From the NCBI GenBank assembly GCA_003132645.1, contig PKYM01000341.1, positions 1,296-14,508 on the forward strand: a stretch of DNA of 13,213 bases, in the 5' to 3' direction. The notes below the pieces were generated by a model. The model was not told the origin of the DNA, did no database searches, and was given only the letters and a program-made list of their open reading frames with translations. The DNA is from Actinomycetota bacterium (GTDB lineage: Bacteria > Actinomycetota > Thermoleophilia > UBA2241). The position numbers were made by a program, and so were the translations under genes. How positions within the stretch are numbered: position 1 is the first letter of the stretch; each line of letters opens with the position of its first letter. Positions 1-6,679 of this stretch are shown here, one piece after another.

Positions 1-195
1 CTGCGCGACTACCAGGTCAACGACGAGCTGCTGGCGCTGGCCGGCCCCCAGGTGCATGTCATGCACTGCCTGCCGGCCCATTGGGGCGAGGAGATCACCG
101 AGTCGGCGCTCTACAGCCCGCAGTCGGTGGTCTTCGACCAGGCCGAGAACCGGCTGCATGCCCAGAAGGCGGTCATGGCGGCGCTGATCGACTGA
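1..195 (+). CDS. argF: Ornithine carbamoyltransferase, C-terminal fragment
   Basis: This is the last 64 residues of a protein whose 5' part lies before the window. OTCase transfers the carbamoyl group of carbamoyl phosphate to ornithine to make citrulline in arginine synthesis, in the cytoplasm. The fragment contains DYQVN (residues 3-7), the ornithine-side signature HCLPA (22-26) followed by HWGEEIT, and the closing helix [15 protein letters not shown], all in the order found at the end of OTCases. The TGA stop is at 193-195. The next gene is on the opposite strand and converges, so this is the 3' end of its transcription unit. Aspartate carbamoyltransferase is excluded by the HCLPA motif. 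A catabolic (arcB-type) role cannot be told apart from a biosynthetic one from this piece. Confidence 0.95.
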   Translation: MRDYQVNDELLALAGPQVHVMHCLPAHWGEEITESALYSPQSVVFDQAENRLHAQKAVMAALID

Positions 196-231
196 GCGGA
201 TCGGCTGAGCGGTGCGGTTGAGCGGTGCGGT
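193..231. repeat. Three tandem 13-nt units at the argF 3' end
   Basis: The 13-mer TGAGCGGTGCGGT occurs perfectly twice in tandem (206-218 and 219-231). It is preceded by a degenerate copy, TGAGCGGATCGGC (193-205), whose first three bases are the argF stop codon. The array fills most of the gap between the convergent argF and glycosyltransferase genes (196-264). No convincing terminator hairpin was seen there. Confidence 0.75.
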
Positions 232-264
232 CGAGCTGACCGAGTGACCTGACCGACGCGCTCG

Positions 265-2013
265 TCAGCGCCAGGTCGTAAACCAAGCCAGGCGCGCGTA
301 GTAGGCGAACGGGGCCACATACGAGACCAGGAACGGCAGCCAGGCGACGGCCAGTCCGGCCACCGCGCCGGTGTACAGCCAGGCGGCCACCGCCATCGGC
401 CGCGCGGACGCCTCTTCTGCCGCGGGCTCGGGCTGCCTCGCCGCTTCGGCTCCCTCTGCCGCTGGGGTTCCCTCCGTCGTCGCTGCGAGTCGCGCTGCCG
501 GCGCCCGCAGGCTCGCCGCCGCCCGGCGCCGCGCCACGATCATTACGGTCGCCATCACGACGACCGCGGCCGCCAACGCCGCCAGACGCACGGGGGGCGT
601 GCCCCCGGCGGCAAACCCCATGAGCAGGGCGCCCGCGGCAAAGGCGAGCGCCGCCCAGCGGCCGCGCAGCGCCACCGGTCCGGCCAGTCGCGCGAGGGCT
701 GCGGCCACGGCGATGGCCAAGAACGGGATCGCCGGCGTGAGGTAGTAGATGTAGGACACCCGGCTGGTGGCCAGCCACGGCAGGTAGAGGACGCAGACCA
801 GCAGAGGTATGACGGCCAGGCGGACGTCGCGCTGCCGCCAGGCGGCCCAGAACAGCCCCACCACGGCCGCGATCGAGGCCCACCACAGCAGCGGGTTGCC
901 GATGGCGATCATCCCCAGGACGCCGTGCGGCACGATCGCCCAGCGGTACCAGATCGGTTCGGCGTCGAAGATCCAGGTGAGCGGCCGTGAGGCCATGGGT
1001 GAGTTGCCGTGGGCCTGCCAGTTGAAGGTCGCCATGTACCCCTGCAGATGGAGCCACTGGCGTACGGTGTGGCCGCTGGCGAAGTAGTCGGCGTAGCTGG
1101 CCACATAGAGGACCAGCGGCAGGGCCACCAGGCAGGCGAGGGCGCGGCCGAGGCGGGCGGCGATGCCGCCCGCCGGCAACGTGCCGCCCGCCGGCACCGC
1201 ACCGTTCGCCGGCACCGCACCGTTCGTCGGTACCGCATCGTTCGTCGGCACCGCACCGTTCGTCGGCACCGCACCGTTCGTCGGCAACTCATCGTTCGTC
1301 GCTGCTCGCGCCCGGCGCCGCTCGCGGGCCCAATCGACCACGACGATCGCCACGGCGGCGGCAAGCGCGAGGATGCCCGACCACTTGCTGGCGAGCGCCA
1401 GGCCGCCGGCCGCGCCGCAGGCCACAAGCCAGCGGGTCGGGCGGCCCGACTGCACGTAGCGCAGCGCGCAATAGATACAGGCGGTCGACCAGAGCGCCAC
1501 GAAGGGGTCGAGCACGCCGACGCGCGACTCGACGATCAACATCGTGTCAGAGGCCGCCAGCAGCAGGGCGACGAGCGCCCAGGCGGGCGAGAGCCGCAAG
1601 CGCCGGGCCAGCGGATAGACCAGGGCGATCAGCAGCGTGCCGGCGATCGCCGAGGGTACGCGCCAGCCCCAGGGGTCGTTGCCCAGGGTGAGGATGCCGA
1701 CGGCGATCGACAGCGTGCCGAGCGGCGGGTGGGCCAGCGAGCGGCCGTCGCCGGGCTTCCAGGGCGAGGGCTGACGCGGGCCGATCCGGCCGTGCACGAT
1801 CGAGCCGGCGTCGTGCACGTAGTAGTGCTCGTCGAAGACCAGTGTGTGGTAGGCGTCGAGGTTGACCAGTCGCACGGCCGCCGACAGGGCGATGACGATG
1901 AGCACGAGCGCGATCAGCGGCCGACTCGCGGCTCCTGAGTGGGCCGGCGGGGGCGGCGACTGACGCTCGCTGGGCGTCGCTGCGGCTGGTGTCAGATCCA
2001 GTTGCGAAACCAC
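265..2013 (-). CDS. GT39/PMT-like membrane glycosyltransferase (downstream copy)
   Basis: An integral membrane GT-C glycosyltransferase of the protein O-mannosyltransferase type, expected to move a sugar from a polyprenyl-phosphate donor to secreted protein or another extracytoplasmic acceptor. From a GTG start at 2011-2013 it has 582 residues. A proline-rich cytosolic tail comes first, then TM1 (about 32-50), then the acidic loop motif VFDEHYY (D61, E62) and HPPLGT (95-100). Many hydrophobic segments follow, with YIYYLTP and IGNPLLWW motifs in the C-terminal half. The same frame is open upstream to 2169, but that stretch lies inside the upstream gene and looks like a shadow, so the overlapping GTG (22 nt before the upstream stop is completed) is preferred; no clear Shine-Dalgarno supports it. 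A low-complexity loop of about seven hexapeptides sits near residues 239-280. The HPPxGK motif of the family has T in place of K here, whereas its paralogue keeps K. Confidence 0.82.
   Translation of the reverse strand: MVSQLDLTPAAATPSERQSPPPPAHSGAASRPLIALVLIVIALSAAVRLVNLDAYHTLVFDEHYYVHDAGSIVHGRIGPRQPSPWKPGDGRSLAHPPLGTLSIAVGILTLGNDPWGWRVPSAIAGTLLIALVYPLARRLRLSPAWALVALLLAASDTMLIVESRVGVLDPFVALWSTACIYCALRYVQSGRPTRWLVACGAAGGLALASKWSGILALAAAVAIVVVDWARERRRARAATNDELPTNGAVPTNGAVPTNDAVPTNGAVPANGAVPAGGTLPAGGIAARLGRALACLVALPLVLYVASYADYFASGHTVRQWLHLQGYMATFNWQAHGNSPMASRPLTWIFDAEPIWYRWAIVPHGVLGMIAIGNPLLWWASIAAVVGLFWAAWRQRDVRLAVIPLLVCVLYLPWLATSRVSYIYYLTPAIPFLAIAVAAALARLAGPVALRGRWAALAFAAGALLMGFAAGGTPPVRLAALAAAVVVMATVMIVARRRAAASLRAPAARLAATTEGTPAAEGAEAARQPEPAAEEASARPMAVAAWLYTGAVAGLAVAWLPFLVSYVAPFAYYARLAWFTTWR
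1172..1297 (-). repeat. Seven 18-nt tandem repeats inside the glycosyltransferase gene
   Basis: Seven contiguous 18-nt units run from 1172 to 1297. The plus-strand consensus is GTCGGCACCGCACCGTTC and several units are identical or differ by one or two bases. Read on the coding strand they give the hexapeptide N-G-A-V-P-T, with variants such as NDAVPT, NGAVPA and GGTLPA. The repeat length is a multiple of three, so copy-number changes keep the frame. The repeat sits in a hydrophilic loop just after an Arg-rich patch (WARERRRARA), between membrane segments. The paralogous gene at 1992-3578 has no such insert. Confidence 0.93.
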
Positions 2014-3578
2014 ATGAGGTGGTAGAAGTGGGAGACCGAAACGCTGAGGTCGATGAGGATCGGCAGGAAGGCCAGCATGACGCCGGTGACCGCGCCCGCA
2101 TAGACCCAGGTGAGGTACCGCCACACAAGGCGGGCGCGCGGCCAGAGGATCAACGTGAGGAGTCCGCACGCGGCCACCCCTATGGCCACGAGGAGCACGA
2201 CGCGGGCCAGCTCGAGCGAGACGCTGTTGGGGTCACGCCAGAACAGCCACGCCGCGGCTTGACCGATCTGATACCAGAGCAGGGCCGCGACGGCGGCCGC
2301 GACGGCAAACAGGAGCACCGCCCACTGCGGCCGCGGCAGGCGGCTCGCCGACAACTCACGCAGGGCCATGGCCACCGCCAGCGCCATGAACGGCGCCACC
2401 GGCGTCATGTAGTACATGAACGAGGTGCGCGAGGCATGCAGCCAGGGCAGGTAGAGCAGCGCCACCATGAGCGGCAGAAGCGCGAGCTCGAGGTCGCGCC
2501 GCCAGGCGGCCAGGACTGCGAGGCCGAGCAGGGCCGGGACGGAGGCCCACCAGAGCAGCGGGTTGCCGATCGAGATGATGCCGTGCACGGTGTTGTGGAT
2601 CTGCACGTAGTAATACCAGACGGGGCGATAGTCGAAGATCCAGGTGTAGGCCTTTGAGGCATAGGTGTGGGTGGCGTGCAGGTTCTCGTTGAACCACCAC
2701 ATCTGATGCTGGAGCTGCCACCACTGGGAGAGGGTGTGGCGCCCCTTCAGAAAGTAGACGGTGTAGCTGGCGAAGTAGGCCGCCACCGGCAGCACGAGCA
2801 GGGCCACGGCGGGCAGCACGACGTCGCGTAGCGAGTTGACGATCAGCGGACCGACCGGCCGGCGCCAGGAACGGCGCCGGTAGAGCAGCATGATGGCCGC
2901 GGCCGCCACGACGGCAAAACCACCCGACCATTTGGTGCCGAGCGCCAGACCGCCGGCCAGCCCGCAGAGGAACAGCCAGCGCAATCGGTGGCCGGTCTGC
3001 ACGTAGCGCAAGGCCAGATAGATGCACAGGACCGACCACAAGGCCACGAAGATGTCGAGCGTGGCGATGCGCGACTGGACGATGCCGAGAAAATCTGAGG
3101 CGGCGAGGATCAGGCCGAGCAACGCCCAGGGGGGCGACAGGCCGAAGCGGCGTCCGAGCGGATAGACGAGCACGAGCAGCAGCGTGCCGCAGATCGCCGG
3201 CACTATGCGCCAGCCGAACGAGACGTTGCCGAAGGCCGCCTCGCCCACGGCGATGGCGAACTTGCCGTACTCGGGGTGCGGCCAGGAGATCTCCCTGCCG
3301 GGCTCCCATGAGTAGAGCGGGTTAGGGCCGAGATAGCCGTCCAGGACGGTGTGGGCGTCCCTGGCGTAGTAGGTCTCGTCGAAGACCAGGACGTTGGGCC
3401 GCTGAAGCTCGTAAAGACGCACGGTAGCAGAGAAGATGAGCACCAGGATGACGGCCATGATGATCGCGCCCGAGGCGCGCTCGAGCTGCTTGCGCCCGTT
3501 GTCGTCGCGAACGGCGCGTTCGTCGGCGTGTTCTGCGGGCGCCGGAGGCGCCTCAGTGACCTGACTGCTCTGTGCCAT
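1992..3578 (-). CDS. GT39/PMT-like membrane glycosyltransferase (upstream copy)
   Basis: A 528-residue multi-pass GT-C enzyme of the Pmt family (polyprenyl-phosphate-mannose:protein O-mannosyltransferase in Actinomycetota). Numbered from the ATG at 3578, a charged cytosolic tail of about 35 residues precedes TM1. Next comes the acidic motif LVFDETYYARDA (D67 and E68, the expected catalytic loop), then HPEYGK (101-106), LDIFVALW, TKWSGGF, IGNPLLWW, FMYYMTP and a hydrophobic C-terminal block ending in WFRNWI. A second in-frame ATG at 3587 lies inside the TATAAT box, so it cannot be the start if that promoter is used. It is the promoter-proximal gene of a two-gene unit; the downstream paralogue overlaps its 3' end by 22 nt, which suggests translational coupling. 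The two proteins share all these motifs in order, so they look like a diverged tandem duplication. The acceptor is not known from sequence. Confidence 0.88.
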   Translation of the reverse strand: MAQSSQVTEAPPAPAEHADERAVRDDNGRKQLERASGAIIMAVILVLIFSATVRLYELQRPNVLVFDETYYARDAHTVLDGYLGPNPLYSWEPGREISWPHPEYGKFAIAVGEAAFGNVSFGWRIVPAICGTLLLVLVYPLGRRFGLSPPWALLGLILAASDFLGIVQSRIATLDIFVALWSVLCIYLALRYVQTGHRLRWLFLCGLAGGLALGTKWSGGFAVVAAAAIMLLYRRRSWRRPVGPLIVNSLRDVVLPAVALLVLPVAAYFASYTVYFLKGRHTLSQWWQLQHQMWWFNENLHATHTYASKAYTWIFDYRPVWYYYVQIHNTVHGIISIGNPLLWWASVPALLGLAVLAAWRRDLELALLPLMVALLYLPWLHASRTSFMYYMTPVAPFMALAVAMALRELSASRLPRPQWAVLLFAVAAAVAALLWYQIGQAAAWLFWRDPNSVSLELARVVLLVAIGVAACGLLTLILWPRARLVWRYLTWVYAGAVTGVMLAFLPILIDLSVSVSHFYHLMWFRNWI

Positions 3579-3585
3579 GCCGAGC

Positions 3586-3591
3586 ATTATA
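3586..3591 (-). promoter_or_regulatory. TATAAT -10 box, probable leaderless start
   Basis: A perfect TATAAT on the minus strand is followed by seven bases (GCTCGGC) and then ATG at 3578-3576. With the usual 7-8 nt between the -10 box and +1, transcription would begin at or next to the A of that ATG, giving a leaderless mRNA, which is common in Actinomycetota. No Shine-Dalgarno lies before the ATG, which fits. A good -35 was not found; GGTTCA at a 16-nt spacing is the nearest candidate and is weak. Confidence 0.65.
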
Positions 3592-3668
3592 GACAGATAG
3601 CCAGTCGTGAACCCTGCAGGAGTGCTGGTGACCTGTCGAGAAAGGTACTAGCGTTGCAGATAGGATGC

Positions 3669-3689
3669 GCGCCCGCGACGCGTGGGCGC
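3669..3689 (+). promoter_or_regulatory. GC-rich hairpin in the leader of the secreted-protein gene
   Basis: GCGCCC (3669-3674) pairs with GGGCGC (3684-3689). The stem continues through a G-T wobble and two more pairs to a three-base loop, giving a nine-pair hairpin. It ends 17 nt before the Shine-Dalgarno AAGGGGG at 3706-3712. A possible -10 box, TAGGAT (3661-3666), lies just before it; if that is used, the hairpin would straddle or follow the transcript start. Its role is unknown. Confidence 0.4.
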
Positions 3690-3719
3690 AGCCGAGAGGA
3701 ACTCCAAGGGGGTTCGGAA

Positions 3720-5363
3720 GTGAAGCGCAGGCTGCTGGTTGTGACGATACTGGGGGTGCTCGTTGCCCTTGCGCTGGTAGTCATGGCACCGGTGGCTTTC
3801 GGCGGCGACGTCACCCGTATCATCTACGCTCAGAATCAGAACGACCTCAATTACTACAAGGTCGGCGCTACCGCTGGCACCTTCAACGTGAGTCTGAGCT
3901 GGACCAAGGCCGACGGGACCGGCGCCCCCACGTTCCCGGTGGCGGAGGTCGACGGGCTCGTGTTCGGCCCAGGACTGCACCAGCCAATGTACGAGGACAT
4001 CACACCGCCCTCGCTCTACGAGGACGTTAATCCCGAGACGGCTTCGCTCGCGGCCCAGGCAAACGGCGAGTACTGGTTTGGAGTGGCGCCGTACGTCGGC
4101 GATGTGCCGTATCAGCTCGTCGTAACATTTACGCCCTCTGGTGGGTCCGCCACGGTGGTCATCAACGTGACAAAGACGGCGTTCGCATCCGACGGATCCG
4201 TAGTGTTTCCGGCCGCCGGCAATGTGCGGGGCGTGTTTCAGTCATACGCCGGCACTCTCGATCGGCGCGTTGGTAACTTCGCATCCGACGTGTGGGCAAG
4301 TTGGGACATGGACATGCGCGGCGTCGGGGACCCTCTTGAGTTCCTGGACGACTCTTCGGTGAATTACGCTCCAGGCCAGCCCTATGCCGCTCCATCCGCG
4401 CACGCCTCAGGCGTTGACGCCCTGGAGGTTCCGATCCCTGCCGGCGACGTCGGGCAGCAGGTCCTGATCATCCCGCAGAAATGGGGAACGGCAGCAAACC
4501 CGAACGTCTGGAACAACTCACTGACCGACGTCTATCCGAAGCCGGACACGGGGCAGACCTACAGTCAGTGCCCCGCCTGGTACACCTACTCGTTCCCCGA
4601 CGGCAGTGACACAAGCACGTCCAGGCCGGCGTACACGTGGCCGACGCTGTCCTCCGCTCTGGCGAGCAAGCGAAGCTTCAGCTTTCTTCACTCGACGACC
4701 GCCAAGATCACCTACACCTTCTATGGAACGTCGCTGACGTGGATCTACACGAAGATGAACACGGCCGGCATCGCGAGCATCACGATCGACGGCACGCCGT
4801 ACACTCAGGACCAGTACGCGGCACAGACCACCTATGGGGTGTCTCGAACCTGGTCGGGACTTTCCCTAGGGCAACATACCGTCGTCATCTCGCAAAGCGG
4901 CGCCAAGAACCCGAACTCCTCGAACTACTATGTTTCCCATGACGGATTCGTGGCCTCCCAGGTTTCGGTAGGCGACCCCTATACGGCGGCGGAGAACAAC
5001 TACGACGGCATGACGATCTATACGTGGCCCACGCTGTCGATAAACGGCACCACCTTCTCCTTCATTCACTCGTCGACGGCGGCCGTGGCCTTCACATTTC
5101 AGGGCGAGTCGATTACCCTGAAGTATGTCGGTATGGCGACGGCTGGTATTCAGAACGTGTGGGTCGACGGAGTGCCACAGACTCAGGTGGACGAATACAC
5201 GCAGAACACGGACACGACTTGCTCGCAGACCTGGTCCGGCTTCACTTTGGGAACCCACACGTTCTTCATGATGGCCTCGGGCTCGAAGAACAGTGCCGCC
5301 ACGAACTACTACACGAGCGTGGCGGGATTCGTGGATTCTGCCGGTCATGTGTTCGGTAACTGA
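3720..5363 (+). CDS. Secreted protein with two tandem carbohydrate-binding-like repeats
   Basis: A 547-residue exported protein of unknown function. The GTG at 3720 is chosen because AAGGGGG lies 7 nt before it and because the protein then opens with a textbook signal peptide: VKRR, a hydrophobic run to about residue 25, and a likely cut near AFGG/DV. The frame is open much further upstream, but that part runs antisense through the start of the mannosyltransferase gene. Residues about 30-300 form an unrecognised region rich in Gly, Pro and aromatic residues. Two copies of a roughly 105-residue beta-rich unit follow (about 305-411 and 433-541). Each contains TWPTLS, FSF(L/I)HS(S/T)TA, a T-F-x-G-x-S/E-(L/I)T segment, xTAGI with a downstream (I/V)DG, (R/Q)TWSG and LGxHT, then a GxKN-x(4)-NYY block. 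This pattern resembles the small beta-sandwich modules often attached to carbohydrate-active enzymes; that is inference. There is no anchor, sortase motif or catalytic domain. The gene ends 46 nt before the radical SAM gene with no evident terminator, so they may share a transcript. Confidence 0.85.
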   Translation: MKRRLLVVTILGVLVALALVVMAPVAFGGDVTRIIYAQNQNDLNYYKVGATAGTFNVSLSWTKADGTGAPTFPVAEVDGLVFGPGLHQPMYEDITPPSLYEDVNPETASLAAQANGEYWFGVAPYVGDVPYQLVVTFTPSGGSATVVINVTKTAFASDGSVVFPAAGNVRGVFQSYAGTLDRRVGNFASDVWASWDMDMRGVGDPLEFLDDSSVNYAPGQPYAAPSAHASGVDALEVPIPAGDVGQQVLIIPQKWGTAANPNVWNNSLTDVYPKPDTGQTYSQCPAWYTYSFPDGSDTSTSRPAYTWPTLSSALASKRSFSFLHSTTAKITYTFYGTSLTWIYTKMNTAGIASITIDGTPYTQDQYAAQTTYGVSRTWSGLSLGQHTVVISQSGAKNPNSSNYYVSHDGFVASQVSVGDPYTAAENNYDGMTIYTWPTLSINGTTFSFIHSSTAAVAFTFQGESITLKYVGMATAGIQNVWVDGVPQTQVDEYTQNTDTTCSQTWSGFTLGTHTFFMMASGSKNSAATNYYTSVAGFVDSAGHVFGN

Positions 5364-5409
5364 CCGCCTGGCGAAGCGGCCGCGGCAGCATGTGCGCTAG
5401 GGAGCTCGG

Positions 5410-6588
5410 TTGACTGAGGACCGTACGGTGGCGGCGTCCGCCGGCCTGGTGAGGTCCGGGCGGGTGCGCGCGAAACTCCACTCACTGGCCGGCCGCGCTG
5501 CGGTCCCGGTCGCGGTTCAGCTCGAGCTGACCCAGCGCTGCAATCTGCGATGCTGCCACTGCTATCTCGGCGGCTCGGTGTCGAGCGAGCTTCCAACCAG
5601 GCGTTGGCTGGAGCTGGTAGCCGAGATCCGGGAGCTGGGGTGCATGCAGGTCTCCCTGACAGGGGGCGAGATCGCCCTGCGCGGCGACTGGCTCGAGATC
5701 GCGGAACGCGTGCGTCAGCTTGGAATGATGCTGACTGTTCTGACGAACGGCACGTTGATGGCACCAGAGGAGCTCGACCAACTCGCGAAGCTCTGCCCTT
5801 CGCGAGTCTCAGTGAGCATCTACGGACCCTGCGCCGCGGTGCACGAGGCAGTCACGGGGGTCGCCGGATCTTTCGAGAAGAGCGTGGCGACCGTTCGGCA
5901 TCTCACCCGACGCGGCATCAGAGTTCGCGCCGCCATTGTGCTGATGAGGCGGAGTTTCGCCGCATACGGAGCGACCAGAGACTTCGCCCTGTCGCTGGGC
6001 TGCGAGCCGGTGTTCGACTTCACAGTCGATCCAACTGCGCTGGGTGGCACGGACGTTCTGGCTCATCGTCTTTCGACGGCCCAGCTCAACGACTTCCTCT
6101 TGCGCGAGATTGTGCCGACGAGGCACTCTCGCCCACGTGCCGGGGACGAACTCGCTGCCCATCCGCGAGAGAGAGTAGTGGGGGAGTGCGGAGCCGGATC
6201 CTCATCTGCCTTCGTCTCTGCAGCCGGCGGGTTGTACCCATGCGTGGGCTTCCTGCCGGGCTTTGGCAGCGTGGCGACTCGGCCGTTCAAGTCTGCGTGG
6301 CACAGCGAAAAGGCCACACGCCACCGTCGGCGCATGAGCAGGGTGCTAGCGGCGTGCCAGAGCTGCGAAGCTGCGGACGGGTGCGTCTCGACCTGCCCCC
6401 GAAGGTCCCTGGTGGAGATGGGTGATAGCGCGCTGCCTACGGAGTGGTCGTGCCACATCGCAAAGGTCTTGCACGACAGTTCGCAAATGAAAGACGATGT
6501 GAACGGCGAATATCCCCCCTGGGTCGTTGCCGGACAGCAAGGAGTATCCGATGAAGAAGGAATGGCAGGGTCCGACGATCGAGAGTGA
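5410..6588 (+). CDS. Radical SAM/SPASM peptide-modifying enzyme
   Basis: A 392-residue radical SAM enzyme expected to modify a ribosomal peptide in the cytoplasm. The TTG start at 5410 has AGGGAG (5399-5404) five bases upstream. The SAM-cluster motif CNLRCCHC supplies C44, C48 and C51 (CxxxCxxC), and TGGE (84-87) is the SAM-binding motif. The C-terminal half has a complete SPASM pattern: C260 and C278, then C316-x2-C319-x5-C325-x3-C329, then C348, enough to bind two auxiliary 4Fe-4S clusters. Such enzymes make thioether, C-C or other crosslinks in peptides. The N-terminus before the radical SAM core is only about 36 residues, too short for its own RRE domain; a separate PqqD protein is encoded three genes on. 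The last 40 or so residues are hydrophilic and overlap the precursor gene by 38 nt. The bond type made cannot be told from sequence. Confidence 0.93.
   Translation: MTEDRTVAASAGLVRSGRVRAKLHSLAGRAAVPVAVQLELTQRCNLRCCHCYLGGSVSSELPTRRWLELVAEIRELGCMQVSLTGGEIALRGDWLEIAERVRQLGMMLTVLTNGTLMAPEELDQLAKLCPSRVSVSIYGPCAAVHEAVTGVAGSFEKSVATVRHLTRRGIRVRAAIVLMRRSFAAYGATRDFALSLGCEPVFDFTVDPTALGGTDVLAHRLSTAQLNDFLLREIVPTRHSRPRAGDELAAHPRERVVGECGAGSSSAFVSAAGGLYPCVGFLPGFGSVATRPFKSAWHSEKATRHRRRMSRVLAACQSCEAADGCVSTCPRRSLVEMGDSALPTEWSCHIAKVLHDSSQMKDDVNGEYPPWVVAGQQGVSDEEGMAGSDDRE
6539..6544 (+). promoter_or_regulatory. Shine-Dalgarno AAGGAG of the precursor peptide
   Basis: AAGGAG lies six bases before the ATG at 6551, an almost ideal ribosome-binding site, although it sits inside the coding sequence of the radical SAM gene. 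This site is the main sequence evidence that the overlapping 42-codon frame is translated. Confidence 0.8.
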
Positions 6589-6679
6589 GTCGGCCTTCGA
6601 GACGCTCGTGGCCGGCTGCCAGAAAGTCGACGAAGAGACAGGCGGCCAGGAGTGCGGCGCATTTCCGCATTACTCCTGA
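6551..6679 (+). CDS. Candidate RiPP precursor peptide, 42 aa
   Basis: A 42-residue peptide starting at ATG with AAGGAG six bases upstream and ending in TGA at 6677-6679. It begins MKKEWQGPTIESESAFETLV and ends GGQECGAFPHYS. The leader motif W5-x-x-P8-x-I10 resembles the Y-x-x-P-x-L motif that RRE proteins recognise in lasso precursors, and the AFETLVAG segment (15-22) resembles the end of such leaders. The candidate core holds C23 and C35, an acidic DEET stretch, a GG at 31-32 and a C-terminal Ser42. Its position between a SPASM radical SAM gene and HprK-like and PqqD genes is the expected place for the substrate. It overlaps the radical SAM gene by 38 nt and the longest kinase frame by 95 nt, each in a different frame. 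Cleavage site and modified residues are not determinable here. It is not a lasso precursor by context: no asparagine synthetase-like cyclase is present. Confidence 0.78.
   Translation: MKKEWQGPTIESESAFETLVAGCQKVDEETGGQECGAFPHYS

Noticed and set aside
1172..1297. CRISPR-like array (also considered for 12316-12424)
   Set aside because: The units are contiguous 18- and 12-nt repeats with no spacers; no cas genes.
2014..2169. N-terminal extension of the downstream mannosyltransferase
   Set aside because: It lies fully inside the upstream paralogue in another frame, is His/Pro/Arg-rich and unlike the family.
3351..3719. Upstream open extension of the secreted-protein frame
   Set aside because: It runs antisense through the start of the mannosyltransferase gene; the GTG at 3720 has a good ribosome-binding site and a signal peptide.
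6605..6619. Lipobox-like LVAGC in the peptide
   Set aside because: No hydrophobic signal helix precedes it; the leader is charged and acidic.
6551..6679. Lasso peptide precursor (G22 with an acidic residue at ring position 7 or 8)
   Set aside because: The residues would permit a ring, but no asparagine synthetase-like cyclase or transglutaminase-like leader protease is present in the window.
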